DNA from: Salinarimonadaceae bacterium
Lineage (GTDB): Bacteria > Pseudomonadota > Alphaproteobacteria > Rhizobiales > Beijerinckiaceae
Direction: 5' to 3'
DNA: 53,589 nucleotides
Assembly (NCBI GenBank): GCA_007693435.1
Contig: REDO01000050.1
Location: 1 to 53,589, forward strand
Below are positions 24,715 through 33,438 of the stretch, piece after piece; within the stretch, counting starts at the first letter, position 1; each line of letters begins with the position of its first letter. The translations under genes were made by a program, and so were the position numbers. Below the pieces are notes generated by a model. The model saw only the letters and a program-made list of their open reading frames with translations, searched no databases and was not told the DNA's origin.

Positions 24715-25317
24715 ATGCAGCCTATGGAAGAAAACTCGGTGTCATCAGGTCGCGGCGCAGGCGTGCTGCGCCGCCTGCGCTCGTTTCCTTTCGCGGCGAG
24801 CGGCATCGCGGCGGTGGAGTTCGCGCTCATTCTGCCGGTCCTGCTCCTGCTCTATCTCGGCATGGCCGAGGTAACGACCGGCGTGAACATCAACCGGAAA
24901 ATGACCATCCTTTCGCGGACGCTTGCGGATCTGACCAGCCGTTCCGCAGGCGGCGTCAACAACGCCGAAATGGACAGCATCTTCGGCGCCTCCACCACCG
25001 TGATGACGCCATACGACACGTCCAATCTGCAGATGCGGGTCAGTTCCGTCGTCATCACGACGCAGGGCGGAAATCCGCAAGCCCGCGTCTGCTGGAGCGA
25101 CGGGCGCAACATGCCCGCCCGGGCGGTGAACGAGGTGATGGATATTCCGGCCGGCTTCGACATTCCCAATACGTCGTTCATTCTGGCGGAAGTCAGCAAC
25201 ACGCACACGCCGATGCTCGGCTACGCCATCACCGGCTCGCTTTCGCTGAACGAGACGACGCCCTGGCCCGTTCGCAACGTCGCCGAGATCTCCCGCAACG
25301 GCTCGACCTGTCTCTGA
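24715..25317 (+). CDS. TadE-like pseudopilin protein
   Basis: A 200-residue relative of the preceding gene product. The leader ends in RSFPFAASG, followed by IAAVEFALILPVLLLLYLG (about 37–55), the TadE/TadG-type N-terminal helix with conserved Glu. Two cysteines (ARVCWSDG and the C-terminal STCL) could pair in the outer region. The ATG at 24715 is eight bases after the previous stop; the frame is open far upstream, but only as a shadow of that gene. It is most likely co-transcribed and forms a heteromer with the first protein. Confidence 0.82.
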   Translation: MQPMEENSVSSGRGAGVLRRLRSFPFAASGIAAVEFALILPVLLLLYLGMAEVTTGVNINRKMTILSRTLADLTSRSAGGVNNAEMDSIFGASTTVMTPYDTSNLQMRVSSVVITTQGGNPQARVCWSDGRNMPARAVNEVMDIPAGFDIPNTSFILAEVSNTHTPMLGYAITGSLSLNETTPWPVRNVAEISRNGSTCL

Positions 25318-25344
25318 GAAATGTCTCTGACGCCCTGGCGGGCG

Positions 25345-26844
25345 TCAGATCGTCTGATTGTAGGCGCCGACTTCCGGGTTCTCCCGCAGGATCGTGTCCA
25401 CCGCCTTGAACATCTCGCGCATGCGCGCCTCGGAGACGGGGCTTTCCACGACGACGACAAGCTCGGGCTTGTTCGATGAGGCGCGCACGAGGCCCCAGGT
25501 CCCGTCCTGCGTCGCGACCCGGACGCCGTTCACGGTGACGAGGTCGGCGATCGCCGCCCCGCCGACGCTTTCGCCCCGCTCCCGCATCGCCTCGAAGCGC
25601 TTCGTCACCCGCTCGACCACGTCGTATTTCACCTCGTCGGCGCATTTCGGCGACATTGTCGGCGAACCCCAGGTCTGCGGCAGGGCGCGGTAGAGATCGG
25701 CCATGGTCCTGTCGGGGTTGCGGTCGAGCATCTGGGCCACATGGATCGCGGTGAGGATGCCGTCGTCGTAGCCGCGCCCCACGGGGGCGTTGAAGAAGAA
25801 GTGGCCGGACTTTTCAAAGCCCGCAAGCGCGCCGAGTTCGTTGACGCGGCGCTTGATGTAGGAATGGCCCGTCTTCCAGTAATCGGTCTTGACGCCGCGA
25901 GAGGCGAGCTCGGGATCGGTCGCGAAAAGCCCCGTCGATTTCACGTCGACGACGAATTGCGCGCCCGGATAGAGTTTCGAGAGGTCGCGGGCGAGCATGA
26001 CGCCGATCTTGTCGGCGAAGATCTCGGAGCCCTCGTCGTCGACGACGCCGCAGCGATCGCCGTCGCCGTCGAAGCCGAGACCCACATCGGCGCCGGTCTC
26101 GCGCACCTTGTCGGCGAGCGCGTGCAGCATCTTCATGTCTTCGGGGTTGGGATTGTAGTTCGGGAAGGTGTGGTCGAGCTCGCAATCGAGCGGGATCACC
26201 TCGCAACCGATGGCCTCCAGCGCCTTGGGCGCGAAGGCGCCGGCCGTGCCGTTGCCGCAGGCCGCGACCACGCGCAGCTTGCGCGTGAGGCGCACGCCGT
26301 CCGTGAGGTCGGCGAGGTAGCGCTCGGCGAAGCCCTCGACGAAGTCATAGCCGCCGCCCTGCCGCAGCTTGAAGTCGCCCGACAGCACGATCTCCTTGAG
26401 CCGACCCATCTCGTCCGGGCCGAAGGTCATCGGGCGGTTCGCGCCCATCTTCACGCCGGTCCAGCCGTTGTCGTTATGCGAGGCGGTGACCATCGCGACG
26501 CAGGGGCAATCGAGCGCGAACTGGCCGAAATAGGCCATCGGCGAGAGCGCCAGCCCGACATCCTTCACCCGCACTCCGGCGGCCATCAGCCCGCAGATGA
26601 GCGCGTATTTGATCGCCGAGGAATAGCCCCGGAAATCGTGCCCGGTCACGAGGTCGGGCCGCACGCCCATCTCGTGGATCAGCGTGCCGAGCCCCGCGCC
26701 CAGCGCCTGGACGCCCATGAGATTGATCTCTTTCTCGAAGAGCCAGCGCGCGTCGTATTCGCGAAAGCCCGTCGCCTTCACCAGCGGAAGGGATTCATAC
26801 TCATAGGTGTTGGGGGTCAGGGACTCGTGCGGCCGCGGGATCAT
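25345..26844 (-). CDS. Phosphomannomutase/phosphoglucomutase
   Basis: A 499-residue alpha-D-phosphohexomutase (AlgC/ManB type) that interconverts hexose-6-phosphate and hexose-1-phosphate for polysaccharide precursor synthesis. The phosphoserine loop is VTASHNDNGWTG (about 119–130), the Mg-binding loop GFDGDGDRCG (about 258–267), the sugar-specificity loop EKSGHFFF (about 344–351), and the phosphate-binding C-terminal region VRASSNKPELVV (about 458–469). The mutase at this size commonly accepts both mannose and glucose phosphates. It is divergent from comEC with a 173-base gap. Confidence 0.93.
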   Translation of the reverse strand: MIPRPHESLTPNTYEYESLPLVKATGFREYDARWLFEKEINLMGVQALGAGLGTLIHEMGVRPDLVTGHDFRGYSSAIKYALICGLMAAGVRVKDVGLALSPMAYFGQFALDCPCVAMVTASHNDNGWTGVKMGANRPMTFGPDEMGRLKEIVLSGDFKLRQGGGYDFVEGFAERYLADLTDGVRLTRKLRVVAACGNGTAGAFAPKALEAIGCEVIPLDCELDHTFPNYNPNPEDMKMLHALADKVRETGADVGLGFDGDGDRCGVVDDEGSEIFADKIGVMLARDLSKLYPGAQFVVDVKSTGLFATDPELASRGVKTDYWKTGHSYIKRRVNELGALAGFEKSGHFFFNAPVGRGYDDGILTAIHVAQMLDRNPDRTMADLYRALPQTWGSPTMSPKCADEVKYDVVERVTKRFEAMRERGESVGGAAIADLVTVNGVRVATQDGTWGLVRASSNKPELVVVVESPVSEARMREMFKAVDTILRENPEVGAYNQTI

Positions 26845-27017
26845 GGGGAGCTTTCCTGATTCGGTAGGGTCTTTCGCCGAGCGGGCTTCTCTCTTAGCGC
26901 ATCCGGCGGCGACGGGAAACGCGAGGCCGGCGCGGAGCGTTTGGGTGTGGGTGAAACGGGAGGCTGGCGCCCGCGCAGGTCGCTATCCAATCCAAAAAAA
27001 CTATTTAAAATTGCTTC

Positions 27018-29576
27018 ATGCGCAATCGGAGCGATGCAGGCGTGCTTGCGGGGTTCGGGGCCGGCGCGGCGACGAGCCTCGCCGCCGGCGCCCGGGCGCT
27101 TGCGCCGCGCCTGCCCGATCCGCGCCCGTGGCTCGCGCGCTGTCTCGCCGAGGAGGTCGAGCAGCGCCGGCTCGCGCCCTGGGCGGCGGTCGCCTTCGGC
27201 CTCGGGATCGTGCTCTGCTTCGCAGCGGAGGGCCGGCCTTCCCCGTGGGCGCCGACGGTCGGGCTCGCGGTCTGCGCGGCGATCGCAATGGCCGGCCGGC
27301 GCGACCATCGGATCATTCGCGTGGCGACAGGCCTCGCCATGATCTTCGCGGGCTTCGCCGCCGGGACCGCCCGGTTCGCGGCGGTCGACGCGCCGGTGCT
27401 CGAGCGCATCCTGATCGCCGAGGTTCACGGACGCGTCGAGACGATCGAGGAGCGCGCGCGCGACGCCCGCGTCGTGCTGCGCGTGATCTCGATCGAGGGA
27501 CTCGCGCCCGAATGGACGCCCTCGCGGGTGCGCGTCACCATGCGCGACGCCTCCCCCTTCGGGCCGGGCGACCACGTGATCGCCCGCGCGCGGCTGACGC
27601 CGCCGCCGGAAGCCGCGTGGCCGGGCGGCTTCGACTTCGCGAAAGGCGCGTATTTCGCCGGGATCGGCGCCGTCGGCTCGACGCTGGGGAGCGCGCGCCT
27701 CGCCTCGGGGCCGGAGCCTCCCGGCCTCGGCGCGCGCTTCTCCGCAGCCGTCGAGACGGGGCGGACGGCGGCGGCGCGGCGCATCTCCTCGGTGATCGGC
27801 GGCCAGCCGGGAGCGGTCGCGGCGGCGCTCGTCACCGGCAAGCGCGGCATGATCGCGGAGGAGACGAACGAGGCTTTGCGGGCTGCCGGCATCTACCACA
27901 TCGTTTCGATCTCGGGCCTGCACATGGTGCTGGCCGCGGGCACGATCTTCTGGCTCGTGCGCGCGGGGCTGGCGCTCTCGCCCGCGCTGGCGCTTCGCTG
28001 GCCGATCAAGAAGATCGCCGCCGTCGCCGCCCTGTGCGGGGCGCTCGCCTATTGCGTCTTCTCGGGGGCGCAGGTCGCCACCGTGCGCGCGCTGATCATG
28101 ACGGGGGTGATGCTCGGCGCGATCCTCTTCGACCGCCCTGCGCTCAGCATGCGCAACCTCGCGGTCGCGGCGGTCATCGTCCTCGCATTGTGGCCGGAGA
28201 CGCTGCTCGGCCCCTCGTTCCAGATGTCCTTCGGGGCTGTGGCGGGGTTGATCGCGGGCGCCGAATGGATGCGCAGGCGCGGGCGAACGCCTGCCCCGCC
28301 GACCGGGCTCGCCGGACGCGCCGGGCGCTTCGTCGTCGCGGGCTTCGCCGGGATCGCGACGACGACGATCATCGCGAGCCTCGCGACGGGGCCTTACGCG
28401 GCCTACCATTTCCAGATCGCCAACCCCTACGGCCTCGTCGGCAACGGGCTCGCCCTGCCCATCGTGTCGCTCGTCGTGATGCCGGCGGGCGTGATCGGCA
28501 TGCTCGGCTTCGCCTTCGGGCTCGACCGCTTCGCCTGGGAGGCGATGGGTTTCGCCGTGGCGCTCGTCATCGAGGCGGCGCGGTTCGTCGAAAGTTTCGA
28601 GGCTTCCTCGGTGCCGGTGCGGGCCTTCGGGCCCGGCGCGCTGGCCTGGATGACCGCCTCGCTCCTCGTCGCGACGCTGTTCGTCTCGCAACTGCGCCGG
28701 CTCGCCTTCCTGCCGGCGGCTTTCGGCCTTTACGCGGCCGGCGCGGCGCCTGCGCCCGACCTTTATGTCGATCGGGACGGGAACGGGGCCGCGATTCGGG
28801 GCGCGGACGGGCGTCTCGTGCTGCTGGGCCGACCGGGCTCATTCGTCACCGCGCAATGGCTCAAGGCGGCGGGCGACTGGCGCGGCGTGGACGATCAGAG
28901 CCTGAGCGCGGGCGTGTCGTGCGATCCACTGGCTTGCGTCGCCGATCTCGGGGAGGGGCGTTTCGCTTCCTTCGTGCGCGATCCGCGCGCCTTCGCGGAG
29001 GATTGCCGGCGCGCCGACATCGTCATCTCGCCGCTGCGCGCGCCGGCCGATTGCGCCGCAGCGCTCGTCGTCGATCGCCGAGACCTCGCCGCGCATGGCG
29101 CGATGACGGCGCGGTTCGGCGCGGCGCAGGACGCTTCGGCCGCCTACGCCTCCGCGAGCCGTCCGCTCGCTCATGATGCGACTGCCGCCAAAGCAGCCGC
29201 AGCTTTCCGTAGCGGCGAGGCTGGGAACGCCGGAACCGGCGTCGCCGCTCCCGCAGGGTCCGCTTTCGGATCGCGCGATAGGGGATCGGGCCGCGACGCG
29301 CCGCAGGCGGGAGAGGGCGCCCGCGTCTCCGGCGCCGCGGATGCGCGCGATCCCCGCGCGCTCTTTCGCGCGGCGCTGGCGCGCTCGCTCGTCGAGGGCG
29401 TGCGCCGTCCCGACGAGGCCCGGCCGTGGCTCGCCCGCAACGCCGCCCTCAAGGCCGCGCGAGAGCGCGAGGCGGCGGCGCGAAGGCAGGTTCCGGATTC
29501 CTCCAGCGCAGCCGAGGCGGATTCAGCCGAGGCTGATCCCGGCGACGAACCTGTTTCCGCTTTCGATCCGCTTTAG
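27018..29576 (+). CDS. ComEC/Rec2 family competence membrane protein
   Basis: An 852-residue polytopic membrane protein. The N-terminal part has the DUF4131/OB-fold region and several transmembrane helices. The ComEC channel core includes GIYHIVSISGLHMVLAAG (about 292–309), FSGAQVATVRALIM and LWPETLLGPSFQMSFGAVAG (read as LWPETLLGPSF and QMSFGAVAG). It would carry incoming single-stranded DNA across the inner membrane. The C-terminal metallo-beta-lactamase-like domain is short and lacks a recognisable HxHxDH motif. After it comes a long Ala/Glu-rich low-complexity tail ending in DEPVSAFDPL. No other competence genes are near. Confidence 0.88.
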   Translation: MRNRSDAGVLAGFGAGAATSLAAGARALAPRLPDPRPWLARCLAEEVEQRRLAPWAAVAFGLGIVLCFAAEGRPSPWAPTVGLAVCAAIAMAGRRDHRIIRVATGLAMIFAGFAAGTARFAAVDAPVLERILIAEVHGRVETIEERARDARVVLRVISIEGLAPEWTPSRVRVTMRDASPFGPGDHVIARARLTPPPEAAWPGGFDFAKGAYFAGIGAVGSTLGSARLASGPEPPGLGARFSAAVETGRTAAARRISSVIGGQPGAVAAALVTGKRGMIAEETNEALRAAGIYHIVSISGLHMVLAAGTIFWLVRAGLALSPALALRWPIKKIAAVAALCGALAYCVFSGAQVATVRALIMTGVMLGAILFDRPALSMRNLAVAAVIVLALWPETLLGPSFQMSFGAVAGLIAGAEWMRRRGRTPAPPTGLAGRAGRFVVAGFAGIATTTIIASLATGPYAAYHFQIANPYGLVGNGLALPIVSLVVMPAGVIGMLGFAFGLDRFAWEAMGFAVALVIEAARFVESFEASSVPVRAFGPGALAWMTASLLVATLFVSQLRRLAFLPAAFGLYAAGAAPAPDLYVDRDGNGAAIRGADGRLVLLGRPGSFVTAQWLKAAGDWRGVDDQSLSAGVSCDPLACVADLGEGRFASFVRDPRAFAEDCRRADIVISPLRAPADCAAALVVDRRDLAAHGAMTARFGAAQDASAAYASASRPLAHDATAAKAAAAFRSGEAGNAGTGVAAPAGSAFGSRDRGSGRDAPQAGEGARVSGAADARDPRALFRAALARSLVEGVRRPDEARPWLARNAALKAAREREAAARRQVPDSSSAAEADSAEADPGDEPVSAFDPL

Positions 29577-29618
29577 AGCGTGGCTGGATTCCGGCTGCCT
29601 CGCCGGTCCGCCCCGAAT

Positions 29619-30356
29619 TCAGTAGCGTCGCACGAGGCTGACGAGCCGGCCCTGGATCTTGACCCGGTCGGGGCCGAGCACCCGCGTTTCGTAAGAGGGG
29701 TTCGCCGCCTCCAGCGCGATCGAGGAGCCTCGCCGGCGCAGGCGCTTGAGGGTCGCCTCCTCGTCGTCGATCAGCGCCACGACGATATCGCCCGTATTGG
29801 CCACGTCCTGTTTGCGGATCACGACGATGTCGCCGTCGAGGATGCCGGCCTCGACCATCGAATCGCCGCGCACCTCGAGTGCGTAATGCTCGCCGCCCAT
29901 GATGAAGTCAGGCGACACGGCGATCGTGTGCATCGGATTCTGGATGGCCGAGATCGGCGTGCCGGCTGCGATGCGGCCCATGACGGGGATGTTGACCGCG
30001 CGCTCGTAATCTTCCTCGCGTTCCGTCTCGGCGGGGGGAGCGCTGCGGCCCGGCTTCGCGCCCCGCGCGCCGCCCGCTGCGGCGCCGCGCCCGCCCTCGA
30101 CCACGCTCGGACTGAACCGGCCGCGCGGCGGCCCAGGCGGCGCCTCGGGCATGCGCAGGATCTCCAGCGCCCGCGCCCGATAGGGCAGACGGCGGATGAA
30201 GCCGCGCTCCTCCAGCGCCGTGATCAGGCGGTGGATGCCCGATTTCGACTTGAGATCGAGCGCCTCCTTCATCTCGTCGAAGGAGGGCGGGACGCCGCTC
30301 TCGCGCATGCGTTCATGGATGAAGGTCAGCAATTCGTGCTGCTTGCGCGTGAGCAT
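29619..30356 (-). CDS. lexA: LexA SOS repressor
   Basis: A 245-residue LexA. The N-terminal winged helix ([48 protein letters not shown]) is followed by a linker of about 40 residues rich in Pro, Arg and Gly that is longer than in E. coli. The self-cleavage region is [13 protein letters not shown]. The catalytic Ser is in [12 protein letters not shown] and the Lys in [11 protein letters not shown], forming the Ser–Lys dyad. When RecA filaments form, LexA cleaves itself and repair genes are induced. A canonical alphaproteobacterial SOS box lies about 50 bases upstream, so the gene is autoregulated. Confidence 0.95.
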   Translation of the reverse strand: MLTRKQHELLTFIHERMRESGVPPSFDEMKEALDLKSKSGIHRLITALEERGFIRRLPYRARALEILRMPEAPPGPPRGRFSPSVVEGGRGAAAGGARGAKPGRSAPPAETEREEDYERAVNIPVMGRIAAGTPISAIQNPMHTIAVSPDFIMGGEHYALEVRGDSMVEAGILDGDIVVIRKQDVANTGDIVVALIDDEEATLKRLRRRGSSIALEAANPSYETRVLGPDRVKIQGRLVSLVRRY

Positions 30357-30403
30357 GGGCGGACCTGCGGCTCGCGTGAAAACAAATCACGAACACAATA
30401 ATC

Positions 30404-30418
30404 GTTCCCGCTGTGTTC
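30404..30418 (-). promoter_or_regulatory. LexA (SOS) box upstream of lexA
   Basis: The plus strand reads GTTC-CCGCTGT-GTTC, an exact match to the GTTC-N7-GTTC operator of alphaproteobacterial LexA. It is 48–62 bases upstream of the lexA start and would give autorepression. Confidence 0.9.
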
Positions 30419-30455
30419 TGCAAGCCAAACTTGCATTCTTGGCCCGTGACGGCGC

Positions 30456-31679
30456 TCAGCGATGCAGGAGTCCGGCATAGACGTCGAGCGTGTCGGCGAT
30501 CATGCGGTCGAGGGAGAAGTTGCGCTCGACGTGCAGCCGGGCGCGCAGGGCGAGCGACTCGCGCGCGCTCGCGCCGAGCGTCAGCGCCTCCGCGACGGCG
30601 TCGGCGAGCGCGGCGGGGTCGGCTGGCGGGACGCGCCATCCGGTGCGCTCCTGCGCCTCGACCTGGGGCGGCGCGAGGACGGTTTCGGGGACCGCCCCGA
30701 GTTCGGAGACGACGACGGGCGTTCCCATGGCCTGCGCCTCCACCGCCGAGCGCCCGAAAGCCTCCGGCTCGGTCGAGGGCACGGTGACGACGGAAGCGCC
30801 GAGAAAGGCCGCCGGCATGTCCGTGCAATGGCCGACGCGGCGCACCACGCCCGAGAGGCCGGCCGCCTCTATCATGGCGTCGATCTCGCGCACGTAGCTT
30901 TCGCGCCCCTGCGGATCGCCGGCGAGCACGAAGGCCACGTCGGAGAGGCCCCACTGGCGCAGGATCGCGGCGGCGTCGATCAGAACCTTCTGCCCCTTCC
31001 AGCCCGTGAGCCGGGCGGCGAGCAGGACGACGCGCTCGTGCGGCGCCACGCCCCATTCCCGGCGCAGGTTCTCGATGCGCTCGGGCGCGACGGCGGAAGG
31101 CGCGAAGGCGTCGAGATCGGCGCCGCGATAGATCACCCTCAGCCGGCCCTCCGCGATCGGATGCATCGCCGCGATCAGCCCCGCCGTGTAATGCGAATTG
31201 GCGATCACGACGTCGCCGCGCGCCATGACGGAATTGTAGAAGACCTTGACCTGCGAGCGCCCGGCATAGGCCCCGTGATAGGTCGTCACGAAGGGCAGCC
31301 GCAGCGCGCGGGCCGCGCCGAGAGCGGACCATGCGGGGGCGCGCGAGCGGGCGTGTATCAGGCTCACGCCCTCGTCGAGGCAGATCCGCGCCAGACGGCG
31401 CACGTTGAGCAGCATGCCGAGCGGGTTCTTCGTCGCGGCGGGGAAGGGTATCCAGATGCCGCCCTTCGCCTGCAACTCGCCGACGAGCCGCCCGCCCCGC
31501 GTCGCGACGAGCGCCCGCGCGCCGTTTGCGGCGAGCGCGGCCGCGACATCGACCGCCGTGCGCTCGGCGCCGCCGGCCTCGAGTTCGGGGATGATCTGGA
31601 GGACCGTCCGGCCGGCGAGCGGATGGTTGTAGGAGGCTGCGTCAAGCGTGTCGGTGGGCGGTCGCGCCGAAATGGTCAC
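30456..31679 (-). CDS. Glycosyltransferase family 4
   Basis: A 407-residue GT-B fold glycosyltransferase. The N-terminal acceptor domain has the loop LQIIPELEAGGAERTAVDVA. The donor domain has LLAARLTGWKGQKVLIDAAA (about 220–239) and the family 4 E-x7-E motif in STEPEAFGRSAVEAQAMG (about 319–336), where the nucleotide-sugar is held. It probably adds a sugar to a surface polysaccharide or lipopolysaccharide; acceptor and donor are unknown. The GTG at 31679, with GAGAAGG ten bases before it, was chosen. The frame is open further, but would overlap the divergent hydrolase gene. It stands 100 bases downstream of lexA's promoter region on the same strand. Confidence 0.88.
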   Translation of the reverse strand: MTISARPPTDTLDAASYNHPLAGRTVLQIIPELEAGGAERTAVDVAAALAANGARALVATRGGRLVGELQAKGGIWIPFPAATKNPLGMLLNVRRLARICLDEGVSLIHARSRAPAWSALGAARALRLPFVTTYHGAYAGRSQVKVFYNSVMARGDVVIANSHYTAGLIAAMHPIAEGRLRVIYRGADLDAFAPSAVAPERIENLRREWGVAPHERVVLLAARLTGWKGQKVLIDAAAILRQWGLSDVAFVLAGDPQGRESYVREIDAMIEAAGLSGVVRRVGHCTDMPAAFLGASVVTVPSTEPEAFGRSAVEAQAMGTPVVVSELGAVPETVLAPPQVEAQERTGWRVPPADPAALADAVAEALTLGASARESLALRARLHVERNFSLDRMIADTLDVYAGLLHR

Positions 31680-31781
31680 CGGTGTATATACCTTCTCGAT
31701 GGAACGAGGCCGTTCGTCAGCGCTTGCCCTGCCGGCGCGAGACGGACAATGCCGGCGCGAGCGTTGAGGAGCCGTAAACCA

Positions 31782-32549
31782 ATGCCCCAATTCATCGAGG
31801 TCGGAAAGGGGCGCGAGGCCCGAAACATCGCCGTCGAGTATCGCGAGGGCCGCTGGCCCTGCCTCGTCTGGCTCGGCGGCTTCCGTTCGGACATGCAGGG
31901 CACGAAGGCCGAGGCGGTCGACGGGTTCGCCGAAAAGAACCGTCACGCCTGTCTGCGCTTCGACTATTCGGGGCATGGCGAGTCGGGCGGCGAGTTCGTC
32001 GAGGGCACGATTTCGCGCTGGCGCGACGAGGCGCTCGCGGTGATCGAGCGCTTCGCGGGGGAGAGGCCCGTCCTGATCGGCTCCTCGATGGGCGCCTGGA
32101 TCACGCTTCTCGCCACGAAGGCCCTGCGCGAGAGCGATTCGGCGCATGCGCCCTCAGCGCTCGTCCTGATCGCGCCGGCGCCCGATTTCACCCAGGCCCT
32201 GATGTGGCCGGAATTCGACGAGGCGGCGCGCGCGGAAATCATGGAGAAGGGCGTCGTCATGCGTCCCTCGCTCTATGACGATGAAGGCTATCCGATCACG
32301 CGCGCGCTCATCGAAGACGGGGCGAGGAACCTCGTCATGGGCGGGCCGATCGACACGGGCTGTCCCGTGCATATTCTCCAGGGCATGGAGGATCCGGACG
32401 TGCCGTGGCGCCACGCCTTGGCGCTGATGGAGCTGATGCCGGGCGAGGGCGTCGCCATGACGCTCGTGCGCGACGGCGACCATCGCCTTTCGCGGTCGGA
32501 AGATATCGCCCGGCTTCTCATGATACTCAAAGGGCTCGGCGCGGGCTGA
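31782..32549 (+). CDS. Alpha/beta hydrolase
   Basis: A 255-residue alpha/beta-hydrolase-fold protein. Oxyanion region LVWLGGFRSDM, strand FDYSGHGESGG (about 65–75), nucleophile elbow LIGSSMGAWI with Ser (about 99), Asp in MEDPDVPW and His in RDGDHRLS complete the Ser–Asp–His triad. The sequence resembles the ABHD10/thioesterase-like group of serine hydrolases; substrate unknown. The ATG follows GAGGAGCCGT. Divergent from the glycosyltransferase and convergent with DUF1150. Confidence 0.87.
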   Translation: MPQFIEVGKGREARNIAVEYREGRWPCLVWLGGFRSDMQGTKAEAVDGFAEKNRHACLRFDYSGHGESGGEFVEGTISRWRDEALAVIERFAGERPVLIGSSMGAWITLLATKALRESDSAHAPSALVLIAPAPDFTQALMWPEFDEAARAEIMEKGVVMRPSLYDDEGYPITRALIEDGARNLVMGGPIDTGCPVHILQGMEDPDVPWRHALALMELMPGEGVAMTLVRDGDHRLSRSEDIARLLMILKGLGAG

Positions 32550-32578
32550 AGCGCGCGCTGCGCCTCGGCGCAGGTTCT

Positions 32579-32845
32579 TCAGTGCAGGCTGACCGGGCGC
32601 AGATCGGCCGCGAGCGCCTCGGCGATCGCCGTGTCGCGCGAATCGGTGAGCATGATCGGCGCGCCGCTCGCGGAGAGAAGCGCGAAGAGCTTGAGGCCCG
32701 ATTCCAGGGCGGGAGCCTCGGGAAAGGCGGCCGCGACCTGTTCGGAAAGCATGGGCTTCACATAAACGACCTCGCCCTCGCCGAGCATGGCGAGGTTTCG
32801 CGGATCCTTGGTGAAGTCGGCGATGAAAGTTGCGGTGTCGGTCAT
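32579..32845 (-). CDS. DUF1150 family protein
   Basis: An 88-residue protein with the DUF1150 signature: LAMLGEGEVVYVKPMLSEQV (about 18–37) and LFALLSASGAPIMLTDSRD (about 53–71). Function unknown. It directly follows hsp20 (35-base gap, same strand), a pairing usual in Rhizobiales, so it may share heat-shock regulation. The ATG has GAGGGCGCGAG upstream. Confidence 0.87.
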   Translation of the reverse strand: MTDTATFIADFTKDPRNLAMLGEGEVVYVKPMLSEQVAAAFPEAPALESGLKLFALLSASGAPIMLTDSRDTAIAEALAADLRPVSLH

Positions 32846-32880
32846 GATCTCGCGCCCTCCTTCAGAGCGGTGCGGAACTG

Positions 32881-33315
32881 TTATTCTTTCGGGTCCGTCG
32901 CGATGTCGATGCGCCTCACGATCCGCTCGGGTTCCGGCCGGGCGAGATCGATGGAGAGCAGGCCGTCGCGCAGGTCGGCGCCCGTGACCTCCATGCCGTC
33001 TGCGAGGAGGAAGGCGCGCTGGAACTGGCGGGCGGCGATGCCGCGATAGAGATATTGCCGCGTCTTGTCGTCATTCTGGCGCCCCCGGATCACGAGCTGG
33101 CTCTCCTCCAGCGTGATCTCGAGCTGGTCGCGGGTGAAGCCCGCCACGGCGAGCGTGATCCGCAGACGTTCCGGCGCGTCGTCCGTTCGCGCGTGTCGCT
33201 CGATATTATAAGGCGGATACCCGTCTCCCGCGCCTTTGGCGACGCGGTCGAGCGCCTGTTCGATTTCGTCGAAGCCGAGCAGGAACGGATGCCCGAAAGG
33301 TGACTGACGCGACAT
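32881..33315 (-). CDS. Small heat-shock protein, Hsp20/alpha-crystallin family
   Basis: A 144-residue IbpA-like small heat-shock protein. The N-terminal GFDEIEQALDRV and PPYNIERHARTDDAPERLRI (about 35–54) are typical of proteobacterial Hsp20 class A. The alpha-crystallin beta-sandwich follows, with ITLAVAGFTRDQLEITLEES and LVIRGRQNDD, and a dimerising block YLYRGIAARQFQRAFLLAD (about 90–108). The C-terminal IxI/V anchor is not obvious: the tail is RRIDIATDPKE. It is an ATP-independent chaperone holding unfolded proteins. A sigma-32-type promoter lies about 77 bases upstream. Confidence 0.93.
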   Translation of the reverse strand: MSRQSPFGHPFLLGFDEIEQALDRVAKGAGDGYPPYNIERHARTDDAPERLRITLAVAGFTRDQLEITLEESQLVIRGRQNDDKTRQYLYRGIAARQFQRAFLLADGMEVTGADLRDGLLSIDLARPEPERIVRRIDIATDPKE

Positions 33316-33391
33316 GGCAAGACCTTTTCGGAAGCCCTTGAACTGAGGCGCTTCTGATGAGGCCCGCCTCACGGCGCGACCCCTCGACATG

Positions 33392-33420
33392 ATATGTGGA
33401 CGGCCCCGCCCCGCATCAAG
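33392..33420 (-). promoter_or_regulatory. Sigma-32 (RpoH) type heat-shock promoter for hsp20
   Basis: On the minus strand: CTTGATG (33420–33414), 14 bases, then CCACATAT (33399–33392). The sigma-32 consensus is CTTGAAA–N13/14–CCCCATNT; this has 5 of 7 and 7 of 8 matches with a correct spacer. Transcription would begin near 33385, leaving a 5' leader of about 70 bases before the hsp20 ATG. It lies just after the scpA stop codon. Confidence 0.7.
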
Positions 33421-33438
33421 GGGCGGCGCGCGCAGGCG

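Noticed and set aside
33316-33391. ROSE-type RNA thermometer in the hsp20 leader
   Set aside because: Rhizobial hsp20 genes often have one, but no U(U/C)GCU segment opposite the Shine-Dalgarno is visible here.
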